Of a stretch of 64,000 nt of DNA, positions 45,742 to 54,809 are shown piece after piece. Below the pieces are notes generated by a model, which was not told the DNA's origin, searched no databases, and saw only the letters and a program-made list of their open reading frames with translations. The stretch covers positions 62,001-126,000 of the forward strand of contig NZ_JAERRL010000007.1 of NCBI RefSeq assembly GCF_016741785.1, given 5' to 3'. Positions within the stretch are counted from its first letter, which is position 1. Every line of letters begins with the position of its first letter. The DNA comes from Streptomyces sp. 7-21 (GTDB lineage Bacteria; Actinomycetota; Actinomycetes; Streptomycetales; Streptomycetaceae). The position numbers were made by a program, and so were the translations under genes.

Positions 45742-47607
45742 ATGAGTACTGGCACACACGGGGTTCACGGCCGGCAGCCGTCGGCCGACCTGTCCTGGCT
45801 GCGCGGCGTGGACGCGTACACCGCCGCCGCCTACCCGGAGGCCGAGGAGGAGTTCCGCGCGGCGGTCCGGGAGGACCCGGGCATGGCAGACGCCTGGCTG
45901 GGCCTGCACGCGCTGCGGGCGGATGTGCCCGTCGCGCTGCGGCACATGTACCGCAACCGTGAGCGGTTCGGCGAGCAGCGCGAGCGGTACGGCCGCCCCC
46001 TGAGCTCCTCGTACTGGCTGGGCTGGTGGGTGCAGCCGGTGCTGGAGACGGAGCGGGATCTGCTGCTCGCGCACGCCTCGCACCTGCTGGACGGCCGCCG
46101 CCTGGCCGAGCTCGACCAGGCCCTGGCCGCGTGCCCGCCGCCGGAGTCCGACCCGTACGCACGCTTCCTGCACGCCTGCCGCGCCTACCTGGCCAAGGAC
46201 TGGGAGGGGCTGCTGCGGCTGGCGTCCCCGCTGGTGGACGACCCGCTGCTGGGCGTGGAGGCCGGTCTGTTCACAGGCATGGCACGGGTGCGGCTGGAGA
46301 TGTACGAGCAGGCCGAGCCCACGCTGGCGGCGGCCCTGATGCGGTGCCGTACCGAGCAGCCGCACCGCAAGGAGCTGCGCTACTGGCTGGCGCGGGCGCG
46401 GGAGGGCAGCGGGCGCAGCGCGGCGGCCCTGCCGCTGTACCGCGTGGTGCACGAGGCGGACCCGGAGTTCATGGACACGGCGGTGCGGCTGTCGGCGCTG
46501 GCCGGTGAGGACCCCGACGCCGCGCACGCGGCGCCCCCGCCCGGCGCCCCGCCGCCCTCCGCCGCCGGGACAGCGGACGGGCCGGCCGGCGTGCAGATGT
46601 CCTCGCCGCCCCCGCCGTGGGCCGGTGCCGCGCCCGCCGAACGGGAGCTGCCGCCGGGCGGCGGCGGGCACGCGGCACCGCCGCCCGCCGCCCGCGACGC
46701 GACGGCCGGCAACCCGCAGCTGCTGGAGCGGGCGCTGCGCGAACTGGACCGCATGGTGGGACTGGAGCCCGTCAAGGAGCAGGTCAAGGCGATGTCGGCG
46801 CAGCTGCGGATGGCGCGGCTGCGCTCGGGCCAGGGCCTGCCGGTACAGCCGCCCAAGCGGCACTTCGTGTTCTCCGGCCCGTCGGGCACGGGCAAGACGA
46901 CGGTGGCGCGGCTGCTGGGCCGGGTCTTCCACGCGCTGGGCGTGCTGGCCCACGACCGGCTCGTGGAGGCACAGCGGGCGGACCTGGTGGGCGAGTTCCT
47001 CGGCCAGACGGCCGTGAAGGCCAACCGGCTCATCGACTCCGCCCTCGGCGGCGTGCTGTTCATCGACGAGGCGTACAGCCTGGTCCACACCGGCTACAGC
47101 AAGGGCGACGCCTACGGCGATGAGGCGCTCCAGGTGCTGCTGAAACGGGCGGAGGACAGCCGTGACCACCTGGTGATCATCCTCGCCGGGTACCCGGAGG
47201 GCATGGACCGGCTGCTCGCGGCCAATCCCGGCCTCAGCTCCCGGTTCTCGGTGCGCGTGGAGTTCCCCAGCTACCGGCCGGAGGAGCTGACGGCGATCGG
47301 GCAGCTGCTGGCGGCCGAGAACGGCGACACCTGGGACGCGGAGGCGCTGGAGGAGCTGCGCAGCATCAGCGAGCACGTGGTGGCCCAGGGCTGGATCGAC
47401 GAGCTGGGCAACGGCCGGTTCCTGCGCACCCTGTACGAGTCGAGCTGCGCCTTCCGTGACATGCGGCTGGCCGGGTCGGCCGCCTCCCCCACGCGGCAGG
47501 AGCTGTCCACGCTGCGGCTGCCGGACCTGATGCAGGCGTACGGCGAGGTGCTGTCGAGCCGGGGCGCGGTCAGGCCGCCCGACGCCGGCCCCGCGCCGTC
47601 ACTGTGA
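45742..47607 (+). CDS. TPR/AAA+ ATPase (EccA/CbxX-like)
   Basis: A 621-residue protein with the same build as ESX EccA: an N-terminal TPR-like helical domain (~15-250), a Pro-rich linker (~260-320), and a CbxX-family AAA+ domain (~325-600). Walker A is GPSGTGKTT (~378), Walker B VLFIDEAY (~437), and sensor/arginine-finger SSRFSVRVEF. ATG 45742 is preferred because GGGAG lies 5 nt upstream; a GTG at 45694 overlaps the kinase stop but lacks a ribosome site. No ESX core genes are nearby. Its 3' end overlaps the convergent PH-domain gene by 9 nt. Confidence 0.9.
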   Translation: MSTGTHGVHGRQPSADLSWLRGVDAYTAAAYPEAEEEFRAAVREDPGMADAWLGLHALRADVPVALRHMYRNRERFGEQRERYGRPLSSSYWLGWWVQPVLETERDLLLAHASHLLDGRRLAELDQALAACPPPESDPYARFLHACRAYLAKDWEGLLRLASPLVDDPLLGVEAGLFTGMARVRLEMYEQAEPTLAAALMRCRTEQPHRKELRYWLARAREGSGRSAAALPLYRVVHEADPEFMDTAVRLSALAGEDPDAAHAAPPPGAPPPSAAGTADGPAGVQMSSPPPPWAGAAPAERELPPGGGGHAAPPPAARDATAGNPQLLERALRELDRMVGLEPVKEQVKAMSAQLRMARLRSGQGLPVQPPKRHFVFSGPSGTGKTTVARLLGRVFHALGVLAHDRLVEAQRADLVGEFLGQTAVKANRLIDSALGGVLFIDEAYSLVHTGYSKGDAYGDEALQVLLKRAEDSRDHLVIILAGYPEGMDRLLAANPGLSSRFSVRVEFPSYRPEELTAIGQLLAAENGDTWDAEALEELRSISEHVVAQGWIDELGNGRFLRTLYESSCAFRDMRLAGSAASPTRQELSTLRLPDLMQAYGEVLSSRGAVRPPDAGPAPSL

Positions 47608-48093
47608 GGCGCCGTCCTCGCGCGGCGCCGTGCCGTACGCCTCGGCGAGCGCGCGCAGCGCGCGGGCGTCGGCCAGCGCCCGGCGGCGCGAGACGCCGGG
47701 CTGGATGGCCATGACGGCCAGCACGGTGCCGTCGGACAGGTCCAGCGTCACCCATGGGTCGCCGGGCCGCAGCGTGACCCGCAGGATCTCCGCCCAGGCG
47801 AGGCGGCGCCGGGTGGTGAGGTTGACCACGGTCAGCCCCTGCCGGTCGGCCTCGGCCTTGGGGCGGCTGAGCAGGGCGAGCACGCCCCAGGCCAGCAGGC
47901 CGCTGGCGCTGACGGCGGCGCGGTCGCCCGTGCTCCAGCTGACCGCGCCCTGCGAGGGCAGCAGCACGGCGATGAGGGTGAGGACGGCGAACACGACCGC
48001 CCCCGTGGTCAGCAGCACGACGCGGGTGACGACGGGGCGGAAGACGACGGGGAGCGCCGGGAGCTCTGCCTCCGGCTCGGCGGCGGGCGTCAC
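47599..48093 (-). CDS. PH-domain membrane protein
   Basis: A 164-residue protein with two hydrophobic segments (~25-45 and ~60-78) followed by a small beta-rich domain (~85-160) with WAEILRVTLRPGDPWVTLDL, like the bacterial PH domains found next to his and rib genes. Its GTG overlaps the hisG stop (GTGA), so it is the last gene of the rib-his operon. Its function is not known. Confidence 0.85.
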   Translation of the reverse strand: MTPAAEPEAELPALPVVFRPVVTRVVLLTTGAVVFAVLTLIAVLLPSQGAVSWSTGDRAAVSASGLLAWGVLALLSRPKAEADRQGLTVVNLTTRRRLAWAEILRVTLRPGDPWVTLDLSDGTVLAVMAIQPGVSRRRALADARALRALAEAYGTAPREDGASQ

Positions 48094-48938
48094 AGCCGGG
48101 CGGCGTGGATGCCGGTGGTAAGGATGGCCCGGGCACCCAGGTCGTACAGCTCGTCCATGACACGCTGGGCCTCGCTGACCGGGACCATGGAGCGCACCGC
48201 GACCCAGCCCTGGTCGTGCAGCGGCGAGACCGTGGGCGACTCCAGGCCGGGCGTGAGGGAGACCGCCTTGTCCACCAGCTCGGCGCGGATGTCGTAGTCC
48301 ATCATCACGTACCTGCGGGCGACGAGGACGCCCTGGAGGCGGCGCAGGAACTGCTGCACCCGCGGCTCGTTGCCGGTGTCGCCCTGGCGGCGGATGACGA
48401 CCGCCTCGGATTCCAGCACGGGCTCGCCGATGACCTCCAGCCCTGCGTTGCGCAGGGTCGTGCCGGTCTCGACGACGTCGGCAATGACCTCGGCGACGCC
48501 GAGCTGTATGGCCGTCTCCACCGCGCCGTCGAGGTGCACCACGGAGGCGTCCACCTGGTGCTCGGCGAGGTGGCGCCGGACGACGCCGGCGAACGACGTG
48601 GCGATCGACAGGCCGCCGAACTCGCTGACGTCGCTGACCGTGCCGGGCCGCGTGGCGTACCGGAGGGTGGAGGCACCGAAGCCGAGCTGCATGATCTCCT
48701 CGGCGGGGGCGCCGGAGTCGAGCAGCAGGTCACGGCCGGTGATGCCGAGGTCGAGGCGCCCGGAGCCCACGTACACCGCGATGTCGCGGGGGCGCAGGTA
48801 GAAGAACTCGACCTTGTTCTCCGAGTCCATCAGGACCAGCTCCCGACGCTCCTTGCGCTGCCGGTAGCCGGCCTCTTGGAGCATCGCCGACGCGGGGTCG
48901 GACAGCGTGCCCTTGTTGGGGACGGCGATGCGCAGCAT
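48090..48938 (-). CDS. hisG: ATP phosphoribosyltransferase
   Basis: The first enzyme of histidine synthesis, joining ATP and PRPP. At 282 residues it is the long form with a C-terminal regulatory domain. Motifs: LRIAVPNKGTLSDPA at the N-terminus, DLGITGRDLLLDSG, and the PRPP loop VADVVETGTTLRNAGLEVIG. The C-terminal ~75 residues include PTVSPLHDQGWVAVRSMV. ATG 48938 begins the conserved part and has GAAGGA upstream. It lies 64 bp after hisE, away from any main his operon. Confidence 0.96.
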   Translation of the reverse strand: MLRIAVPNKGTLSDPASAMLQEAGYRQRKERRELVLMDSENKVEFFYLRPRDIAVYVGSGRLDLGITGRDLLLDSGAPAEEIMQLGFGASTLRYATRPGTVSDVSEFGGLSIATSFAGVVRRHLAEHQVDASVVHLDGAVETAIQLGVAEVIADVVETGTTLRNAGLEVIGEPVLESEAVVIRRQGDTGNEPRVQQFLRRLQGVLVARRYVMMDYDIRAELVDKAVSLTPGLESPTVSPLHDQGWVAVRSMVPVSEAQRVMDELYDLGARAILTTGIHAARL

Positions 48939-49002
48939 GTGAGGCGGTTCCTTCGCTGGTGTCGCGGGCGGGCGGCCCGCGGAAAGTGCGGTCACAGGTG
49001 AG

Positions 49003-49275
49003 TCACAGGTGAGCGTATACGTCCTCCAGGGAGATCCCCCGGGCCACCATCATCACCTGGACGTGGTACAGCAGCTGGGAGATCTCCTCGGCGGCACGGT
49101 CGCGGTCCTCGTGCTCGGCGGCCATCCACACCTCGGCGGCCTCCTCGACGACCTTCTTGCCGATGGTATGGACCCCGGCGGCGACCAGCTCGGCGGTCCG
49201 TGAGGTGGCGGGGTCGGCGGTGGCGGCCTTCTCGCGCAGCTCGGCGAAGAGGGCGTCGAACGTCTTGTTGGCCAT
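49003..49275 (-). CDS. hisE: Phosphoribosyl-ATP pyrophosphatase
   Basis: A 90-residue stand-alone HisE, second step of histidine synthesis. The MazG-like metal-binding helices are seen in [20 protein letters not shown] and [20 protein letters not shown]. It begins [18 protein letters not shown], typical of actinobacteria. It starts 12 nt after ribH and thus sits in the riboflavin operon. Confidence 0.96.
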   Translation of the reverse strand: MANKTFDALFAELREKAATADPATSRTAELVAAGVHTIGKKVVEEAAEVWMAAEHEDRDRAAEEISQLLYHVQVMMVARGISLEDVYAHL

Positions 49276-49287
49276 GGTCCTCTTACC

Positions 49288-49809
49288 CTACGGCGTGCCC
49301 GCGGACGGCCGTGACCTGGGGCCGTGGGGCGGGGCCGGCGGCAGGGCGCGCAGCGCCGCGGCGGTGGCGACGGCCGCGGTAGCGGCCTCATGTCCCTTGT
49401 CCTCGCGGGATCCGGGCAGCCCGGCGCGGTCGAGGGCCTGGCTTTCGGTGTCGCAGGTCAGGACGCCGAAGCCGACGGGGATGCCGGTGTCCACGCTGAC
49501 CCGGGTGAGGCCCTCGGTCACGCCCTGGCAGACGTAGTCGAAGTGCGGGGTGCCACCGCGGATGACGACCCCGAGGGCCACCACGGCGTCATAGCCCAGG
49601 CCCGCCAGCGCCCGCGCGGCGACGGGCAGCTCGAAGCTGCCCGGGACGCGGACGAGGGTGGGTTCACCGAGCCCGAGCTCCGTGAGGGCGCGGCGGGCCC
49701 CGCCGATGAGCCCGTCCATGACCGTGGCGTGCCACTGGGCCGCGGCGACGGCGACGCGCAGGCCGCGCGCGCCCGTCACGCTGAGCTGGGGCGCTCCCGT
49801 TCCGCTCAT
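49288..49809 (-). CDS. ribH: 6,7-dimethyl-8-ribityllumazine synthase
   Basis: A 173-residue lumazine synthase, the penultimate riboflavin enzyme. It has [34 protein letters not shown] with the catalytic His, and [17 protein letters not shown]. The C-terminal 25 residues are an extra Pro/Arg-rich tail. AAGGAG lies 8 nt before ATG 49809. It follows ribBA after 50 bp. Confidence 0.96.
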   Translation of the reverse strand: MSGTGAPQLSVTGARGLRVAVAAAQWHATVMDGLIGGARRALTELGLGEPTLVRVPGSFELPVAARALAGLGYDAVVALGVVIRGGTPHFDYVCQGVTEGLTRVSVDTGIPVGFGVLTCDTESQALDRAGLPGSREDKGHEAATAAVATAAALRALPPAPPHGPRSRPSAGTP

Positions 49810-49859
49810 GTGCGTGTCTCCTTGGGATGGGTTGGGGGTCGCGTCCCGTCACCCGCCGG

Positions 49860-51185
49860 CTACGGGCGGGTGCACGGGGAGACGGGCGGCGCGTCGAGCC
49901 ACGGCAGGTCGTGGCCCATGCGGTCCCGTTTGGTGCGCAGGTAGCCCAGGTTGTGCTCGCTGGGCGGCACCGGCAGCGGCTCGCGGCCGGTGACGCGCAG
50001 TCCGTGCCGGACCAGGGCGTCGGTCTTGCCGGGGTTGTTGGTCATCAGCCGCACGGAGCGGACGCCCAGGTCGGCGAGGATGCTGGCGGCTGCGGCGTAG
50101 TCGCGGGCGTCGGCGGGCAGGCCGAGTTCGAGGTTGGCGTCGAGGGTGTCCCGGCCGTGCTCCTGCAGCTGGTAGGCGCGGAGCTTGGGCAGCAGCCCGA
50201 TGCCGCGCCCCTCGTGGCCCCGCAGGTAGAGCACGACGCCGCGTCCCTCGGCGGCGACCCGCGCCAGCGAGGCGCGCAGCTGCGGGCCGCAGTCGCAGCG
50301 CCGGGAGCCGAGGGCGTCGCCGGTGAGGCACTCGGAGTGGAGCCGCACCAGCACGTCCGCGCCGTCGCCGAGCTCCCCGGCGACCAGCGCCACGTGCTCG
50401 GCGCCGTCGCCGGCCGCCCGGTAGCCGTAGGCGCGGAAGTCGCCGTGTGCGGTCGGCAGGGAGGTGACGGCCTCGCGCCGCACGGCGGGAGCCGCGTCGC
50501 CCGGGCGGCCGGCGTCGCCCAGGGCGCGGCGGTACGCGGCGAGGTCCTCGATGGAGATCAGCCGCAGCCCGTGGCGGCGGGCGAACTCCCGCAGCGCGGG
50601 CAGCCGCAGCATCGTGCCGTCGGCCGCGGCGATCTCGACGACGGCGCCGGCCGGGCGCAGGCCGGCCAGCCGGGCCAGGTCGACGGCCGCCTCGGTGTGG
50701 CCGGGGCGGGCGAGCACGCCGCCGGGGCGGGCGCGCAGCGGGAAGACGTGGCCGGGGCGCGCGAAGTCGCCCGGGGCCGCGGCGGGATCGGCCAGCAGCC
50801 GCAGGGTGGTGGCGCGGTCGGCGGCCGAGATACCGGTGGTGGTGCCGTGGGCGGGGGCGGCGTCCACGGAGACCGTGAAGGCGGTGGCCATCGGCTCGGT
50901 GTTCCGCTCGACCATCTGCGGCAGGGCCAGGCGGTCGAGGTCCTCGCCCGTCATGGGGGCGCAGATCAGGCCGCGGCACTCACGCATCATGAACGCCACG
51001 GCCTCGGGGGTGACGTGCTCGGCGGCCATCACCAGGTCGCCCTCGTTCTCGCGGTCGGCGCTGTCGGTGACGACGACGGGGCGCCCGGCGGCGATGTCGG
51101 CGACCGCGTCCTCGACGGCGTCGAGGACGGGGGCCTGGTCGCCGCCGGCGGCGAGCAGGCGGGGGGCGGGCGGGGTGGCGGTCAC
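49860..51185 (-). CDS. ribBA: Bifunctional 3,4-DHBP synthase / GTP cyclohydrolase II
   Basis: A 441-residue two-domain enzyme for the two entry points of riboflavin synthesis. The RibB half (~15-225) has [19 protein letters not shown] and [14 protein letters not shown]. The RibA half (~230-430) has [20 protein letters not shown], whose three Cys bind zinc, and [20 protein letters not shown] 51185 is placed by GGAAGGAG 7 nt upstream and overlaps the ribM stop by 4 nt (GTGA). Confidence 0.96.
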   Translation of the reverse strand: MTATPPAPRLLAAGGDQAPVLDAVEDAVADIAAGRPVVVTDSADRENEGDLVMAAEHVTPEAVAFMMRECRGLICAPMTGEDLDRLALPQMVERNTEPMATAFTVSVDAAPAHGTTTGISAADRATTLRLLADPAAAPGDFARPGHVFPLRARPGGVLARPGHTEAAVDLARLAGLRPAGAVVEIAAADGTMLRLPALREFARRHGLRLISIEDLAAYRRALGDAGRPGDAAPAVRREAVTSLPTAHGDFRAYGYRAAGDGAEHVALVAGELGDGADVLVRLHSECLTGDALGSRRCDCGPQLRASLARVAAEGRGVVLYLRGHEGRGIGLLPKLRAYQLQEHGRDTLDANLELGLPADARDYAAAASILADLGVRSVRLMTNNPGKTDALVRHGLRVTGREPLPVPPSEHNLGYLRTKRDRMGHDLPWLDAPPVSPCTRP

Positions 51186-51838
51186 GCCGCGGCTCCTTCC
51201 AGTGCGGTCCCGGCCGGCGTGTGGCGCGAGCGCAGCCACCAGTCGCGCATGCCCCACAGGACGAGGACGAGGTAGATGACGTAGACCAGGCCGGAGAACG
51301 GCAGGCCGCTGCTGAACGCCAGCGGTACGCCGACGAGGTCGACGAGCAGCCAGGCGATCCAGAACTCCACCAGGCCGCGGGCCTGGGCGACCATGGCCAC
51401 CAGGGTGCCCGTGAAGATGTAGGCGTCGGGCCAGGCGTTCCACGACAGGCTGGGGAAGGCGGTGAACAGGCCGCCGACGGCCAGGGTGCCGAGCACCGCT
51501 CCCGCGGCGAGGCCGGCGCGCTCACGCCAGGTGGCGAAGCGGACCTCGATCTGGCCGTCTGGCGAGGCATGCCCGCCCTGGTGCCACTGCCGCCAGCCCC
51601 AGAGCGCGACGGAGATGACCAGCAGCTGCTTGCCGACGCCGCCGCCGAGCTGGGCGGAGGCGTAGGCGGCGACGAGGATCAGGCCGGACAGCAGCTGCAC
51701 AGGCCAGGTGGCGACCGAGCGCCGCCAGCCGAGGGCGAGGGCCAGCAGGCCGGCGAGGTTGCCGGTCATGTCGGACCAGATGACGTCCTGGCCGAAGGCG
51801 GTGAAGGCCGTGCTGTTGAGCTGGTCGAGGGCGTTCAC
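51182..51838 (-). CDS. ribM: PnuC-family riboflavin transporter
   Basis: A 218-residue membrane protein with about seven helices and the PnuC features WGWRQWHQG (~80) and [14 protein letters not shown]. Databases often call it PnuC (nicotinamide riboside), but its place between ribE and ribBA behind an FMN riboswitch fits RibM, the riboflavin transporter of actinobacteria, such as that of S. davawensis. GTG 51838 overlaps the ribE stop (GTGA). The substrate is inferred from context. Confidence 0.9.
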   Translation of the reverse strand: MNALDQLNSTAFTAFGQDVIWSDMTGNLAGLLALALGWRRSVATWPVQLLSGLILVAAYASAQLGGGVGKQLLVISVALWGWRQWHQGGHASPDGQIEVRFATWRERAGLAAGAVLGTLAVGGLFTAFPSLSWNAWPDAYIFTGTLVAMVAQARGLVEFWIAWLLVDLVGVPLAFSSGLPFSGLVYVIYLVLVLWGMRDWWLRSRHTPAGTALEGAAA

Positions 51839-52467
51839 CGCGTCACCGCCCCGTCCGCCGGGGCCGCGGCGCCGCGCGGGGCGGCGGCCAGCAGCCGCTC
51901 GACGTACTTGCCGAGGACGTCCGTCTCCAGGTTGACGAGGTCGCCGGGCCGCCGCCGGCCGAGCGTGGTGCTGGCCAGCGTAGTGGGAATCAGGCCGACG
52001 GAGAACGTGCCGGCGGTGACGCCGGCGACGGTGAGGCTGACGCCGTCGACGGCGATGGAGCCCTTCTCGACGACGTAGCGGGCGAGGTCGCCGGGGAGGG
52101 TGAAGACGACCGTCTCCCAGTCCTCGCCCGGGGTGCGGGAGACCACGCGGGCGACGCCGTCCACGTGCCCCTGGACGAGGTGGCCGCCGAGCCTGCCGCC
52201 GAGGGGGACGGCCCGTTCGAGGTTGACCGGGTCGCCCGGGGCGAGCTGGCCGAGGCTGCTGCGGTCCAGCGTCTCGGACATCACGTCCGCGCTGAACTCG
52301 CCGCCGGCGGCGGCGGTGACGGTCAGGCAGACGCCGTTGAGCGCGAGGGAGTCGCCGTGCCGGACGTCCTGGGTGACCAGGGGGCCGCGCACGCGCAGCC
52401 GGGCGGACCGGGGGTTCCGCTCGACGCCGGTGACCTCTCCGACCTCTTCGATGATTCCGGTGAACAC
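51835..52467 (-). CDS. ribE: Riboflavin synthase alpha chain
   Basis: The last enzyme of riboflavin synthesis, 210 residues made of two similar beta-barrel domains. The N-terminal FTGIIEEVGEV and the paired motifs GDSLALNGVCLTV (first domain) and KGSIAVDGVSLTVAGV (second) show the duplication. GTG 52467 follows AAGGAG at 7 nt. It is the first gene of the FMN-riboswitch operon. Confidence 0.96.
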   Translation of the reverse strand: MFTGIIEEVGEVTGVERNPRSARLRVRGPLVTQDVRHGDSLALNGVCLTVTAAAGGEFSADVMSETLDRSSLGQLAPGDPVNLERAVPLGGRLGGHLVQGHVDGVARVVSRTPGEDWETVVFTLPGDLARYVVEKGSIAVDGVSLTVAGVTAGTFSVGLIPTTLASTTLGRRRPGDLVNLETDVLGKYVERLLAAAPRGAAAPADGAVTR

Positions 52468-52794
52468 CTGATGGCTCCTTGGCAGCGATGGCGGGGGCGG
52501 CGGTGAACCTGCCGCGGGGCCAGCGCGAGCGGTGCCATACGCGCGAGAGCGCGGGGCGGGCGCGGAGAACCCTGAGGCCGCTGCGGAGCGGGACGGCCCG
52601 GGAAACGCCGGGAACGGGAACCCGTAAGCCGCGGCGGCCGTCTCGCCACCGGGCGGAGCTGGCGTGGTGCCTGCCACCGGATCCTCCTGCCTGCCAGGCA
52701 CGGTCCGGGGCGCACGACGGGCGGACACCGGGCACCGGCGGGGCCGGCAGCCGCCCGCAGGGGGTGGCCGCGCACACGCCGCACCCGTTCCGCC
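52468..52794 (-). other. Long leader between the FMN riboswitch and ribE
   Basis: About 330 nt with no convincing gene. The inverted repeat at 52667-52676 and 52692-52701 (GTGCCTGCCA against TGCCAGGCAC, one mismatch) is one candidate element of the expression platform. No T tract follows, so control may be Rho-dependent or translational. Confidence 0.45.
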
Positions 52795-52921
52795 GCGCAC
52801 TGCCTCCCATCCGGACTTTCACCGTCGGTCCAGGAGTTCCACCTGGTCAACCGGCCGCTGGCGGCGGCCGGGTCGCGGACTGTTACCGCCGGTTCGGACT
52901 TTCACCGACCCCGGAGTGCGC
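52795..52921 (-). promoter_or_regulatory. FMN riboswitch (RFN element)
   Basis: On the minus strand the RFN consensus is easily read: GGGGTCGGTGAAAGTCCGAA, CCGGCGGTAACAGTCCGCGA, then GACCGACGGTGAAAGTCC and GGATGGGAGGCAGTG. The closing stem P1 pairs GCGCACT (52915-52921) with AGTGCGC (52795-52801), a perfect 7-bp helix. FMN binding should lower expression of ribE and the genes after it. Confidence 0.96.
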
Positions 52922-52926
52922 ATCGT

Positions 52927-52946
52927 CACTGGTACGGCTACCAGTG
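52927..52946 (-). promoter_or_regulatory. Inverted repeat immediately upstream of the FMN riboswitch
   Basis: CACTGGTA-CGGC-TACCAGTG, 8-bp perfect arms with a 4-nt loop, ends 5 bp before the riboswitch. It covers the place where the operon promoter -10 region and start site should be (TAGCCGT is a weak -10 candidate), or may end the aminotransferase transcript. Role not settled. Confidence 0.45.
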
Positions 52947-52987
52947 TGCCACGGCCCGCACGGGCCCGCGCCGCCGTGTGGGAGGCC

Positions 52988-54211
52988 TCACAGCCGCTCC
53001 GGCCGGGCGGCCGCTTCTCCGCTGCTGCCCCCGCTGCCGCTCCCGTCCCGGACGGTCGCGGCCATCCGGCGCACCGCCTCGGTGAGTGTCCCGGGCGAGG
53101 CGGCGAGGTTGAGGCGGACGTGCCCGGCGCCGCCGGGGCCGAAGCCGGGGCCAGGGCTCTGCGCCACGCGCCCGGTCTCGAGGAAGGCCGCGGCCGGGTC
53201 GTCGCCCAGGCCGAGCGCCCGGCAGTCGAGCCAGGCCAGGTAGGTGCCCTGCGGCGGGCGGTACCGCACGTCCGGCAGGGCATCAGCCAGCAGGGTGGCC
53301 AGCAGCGACCGGTTGTGGTCCAGGTCAGCGAGCAGGTCCGCCAGCCAGGGGCCGCCGTGGCGCAGCGCCGCCGTGTGGGCGAGCACGGCCACGTGGCTGG
53401 CGCTGTAGCCGGTCTGGGCGGGGATCCGGGCAAGGTCCGCGGCGGCCTCGGGGCCCGCCAGCGCCAGGGCGGCTTTCAGCCCGGCGAGGTTCCACGCCTT
53501 GGACGACGACAGCAGCGTGACGGCGTCCTCCGCGCCCGGGACGGACAGGTAGGGCACGTGGACGGCGCCGGGCAGCGTGAGCGGCGCGTGGATCTCGTCG
53601 GCGATGACGCGCACGCCGTGCTCGCGCGCCAGGCGCGCCACGGTGGCCAGCTCGGCAGCGGTGTGCACCGTGCCGGTCGGGTTGTGCGGGCTGCACAGCA
53701 GGTAGGCGGCGCGGCCGCCGCCGGCCGTGGCCTGGCGGAAGGCGGCGGCCAGCGCCTGCGGGTCCAGGCGGTGGTCCGCGCCGAGCGGTGCGGCCAGGAC
53801 GCGGCGGTGAAGGTGGTCCAGGGTGGTGTAGTAGGGCGGGTAGACGGGCGGATTGATCACCACCGCGTCCCCGGGGTCCGTGACGGCCCTGAGCAGCTCG
53901 GCGATGCCGGTCATCACGTCGGGGACGAGCGCGGTGCGCGCCGGGTCCGGCTCCCAGCCCCAGTGCCGGGCGGCGAAGTCGGCCAGCGCCTCGGCGTAGG
54001 CCGTGCCCGCGGGGTACCCGGTGTCTCCCCGCGCGACTGCCTCGGTCAGGGCGGCGGCGACCGGCTCAGCCAGCGGGACGTCCATCTCGGCCACCCACAG
54101 CGGCAGCACGTCCTCGGGGTAGGTACGCCACTTCATGCTGGTGCGCTGGCGCAGTTCGGCCAGCGTCAGCCGGGAGAGCGGGCCGCCGGGGCCGGGGGCG
54201 GGAGCGGTCAC
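52988..54211 (-). CDS. MalY/PatB-type PLP aminotransferase or C-S lyase
   Basis: A 407-residue fold-type I PLP enzyme. It begins like MalY/PatB ([20 protein letters not shown], ~25-44) and has [26 protein letters not shown] and the PLP Lys in [14 protein letters not shown]. Relatives act as cystathionine beta-lyases or aminotransferases. GTG 54211 has GGAGG 6 nt upstream. It lies just upstream of the rib leader on the same strand, so the rib promoter is in the 66-bp gap or within this gene. Confidence 0.9.
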   Translation of the reverse strand: MTAPAPGPGGPLSRLTLAELRQRTSMKWRTYPEDVLPLWVAEMDVPLAEPVAAALTEAVARGDTGYPAGTAYAEALADFAARHWGWEPDPARTALVPDVMTGIAELLRAVTDPGDAVVINPPVYPPYYTTLDHLHRRVLAAPLGADHRLDPQALAAAFRQATAGGGRAAYLLCSPHNPTGTVHTAAELATVARLAREHGVRVIADEIHAPLTLPGAVHVPYLSVPGAEDAVTLLSSSKAWNLAGLKAALALAGPEAAADLARIPAQTGYSASHVAVLAHTAALRHGGPWLADLLADLDHNRSLLATLLADALPDVRYRPPQGTYLAWLDCRALGLGDDPAAAFLETGRVAQSPGPGFGPGGAGHVRLNLAASPGTLTEAVRRMAATVRDGSGSGGSSGEAAARPERL

Positions 54212-54268
54212 CGAAGGTCCTCCTGTCGTGGGCGGTGCCCCGCCCGGGCGGGGCGGGGCACCGGCGGC

Positions 54269-54733
54269 TCAGCTGCCGAGGTTGCTCACGGCCTGGTAGT
54301 ACGTCCACGCCGTAGCGTCGCACGCCGCTCCGGTCGCGCCGGAGTAGCCGTCGCACACGCGCTGGAGATCCGCGTAGAAGGCGTTGTCCAGCCGCGCCTT
54401 GTTGGCCTCGAACGTGCCCAGGTCCTTGTAGTTGCGGTACCCGAAGTCATGTCGGGCACATGACAGTTCGAAGGGGAAGCCGAACGGGTTATCGGGCGAC
54501 CAGGAGCAGTAGTCCGTGGACCAGTCGAAGCCGTAGTCCGACCACGCGGCCTGGTTGTTACGCGCGTTGAGCCAGGCCTGGTAGCTGCTGGCGCTGGTCT
54601 GCGTCCAGGACGACAGCACCTGCGGCTTGTCGGCCGGCGCGGCGGTGGCGGCCGGCGCGGCGGAGACCGCGGCGGCGAGGGTGAGCGCGAGAGCGGTGAC
54701 GGCGGTGGAGAGCCGTCGGCGGCGCGTGCGCAT
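54269..54733 (-). CDS. Secreted phospholipase A2
   Basis: A 154-residue precursor with a signal peptide (basic start, then LSTAVTALALTLAAAVSAAP). The mature part matches the small Streptomyces violaceoruber phospholipase A2 as I recall it: WTQTSASSYQAWLNARNNQA, DWSTDYCSWSPDNPFGFPF, and the catalytic His-Asp in CARHDFGYRNYK. Four Cys form the expected two disulfides. Of two in-frame ATGs, 54739 directly abuts the GGAGG and 54733 stands 6 nt after it, so 54733 is chosen. It follows a methyltransferase remnant. Confidence 0.93.
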   Translation of the reverse strand: MRTRRRRLSTAVTALALTLAAAVSAAPAATAAPADKPQVLSSWTQTSASSYQAWLNARNNQAAWSDYGFDWSTDYCSWSPDNPFGFPFELSCARHDFGYRNYKDLGTFEANKARLDNAFYADLQRVCDGYSGATGAACDATAWTYYQAVSNLGS

Positions 54734-54809
54734 GCGCATCCTCCGGGAGGTCAGGCGGCCCGCGTTCCGGACAGCGGGCCGGTTTCCGGAAGAGGAAGCT
54801 ACCCGCGGG

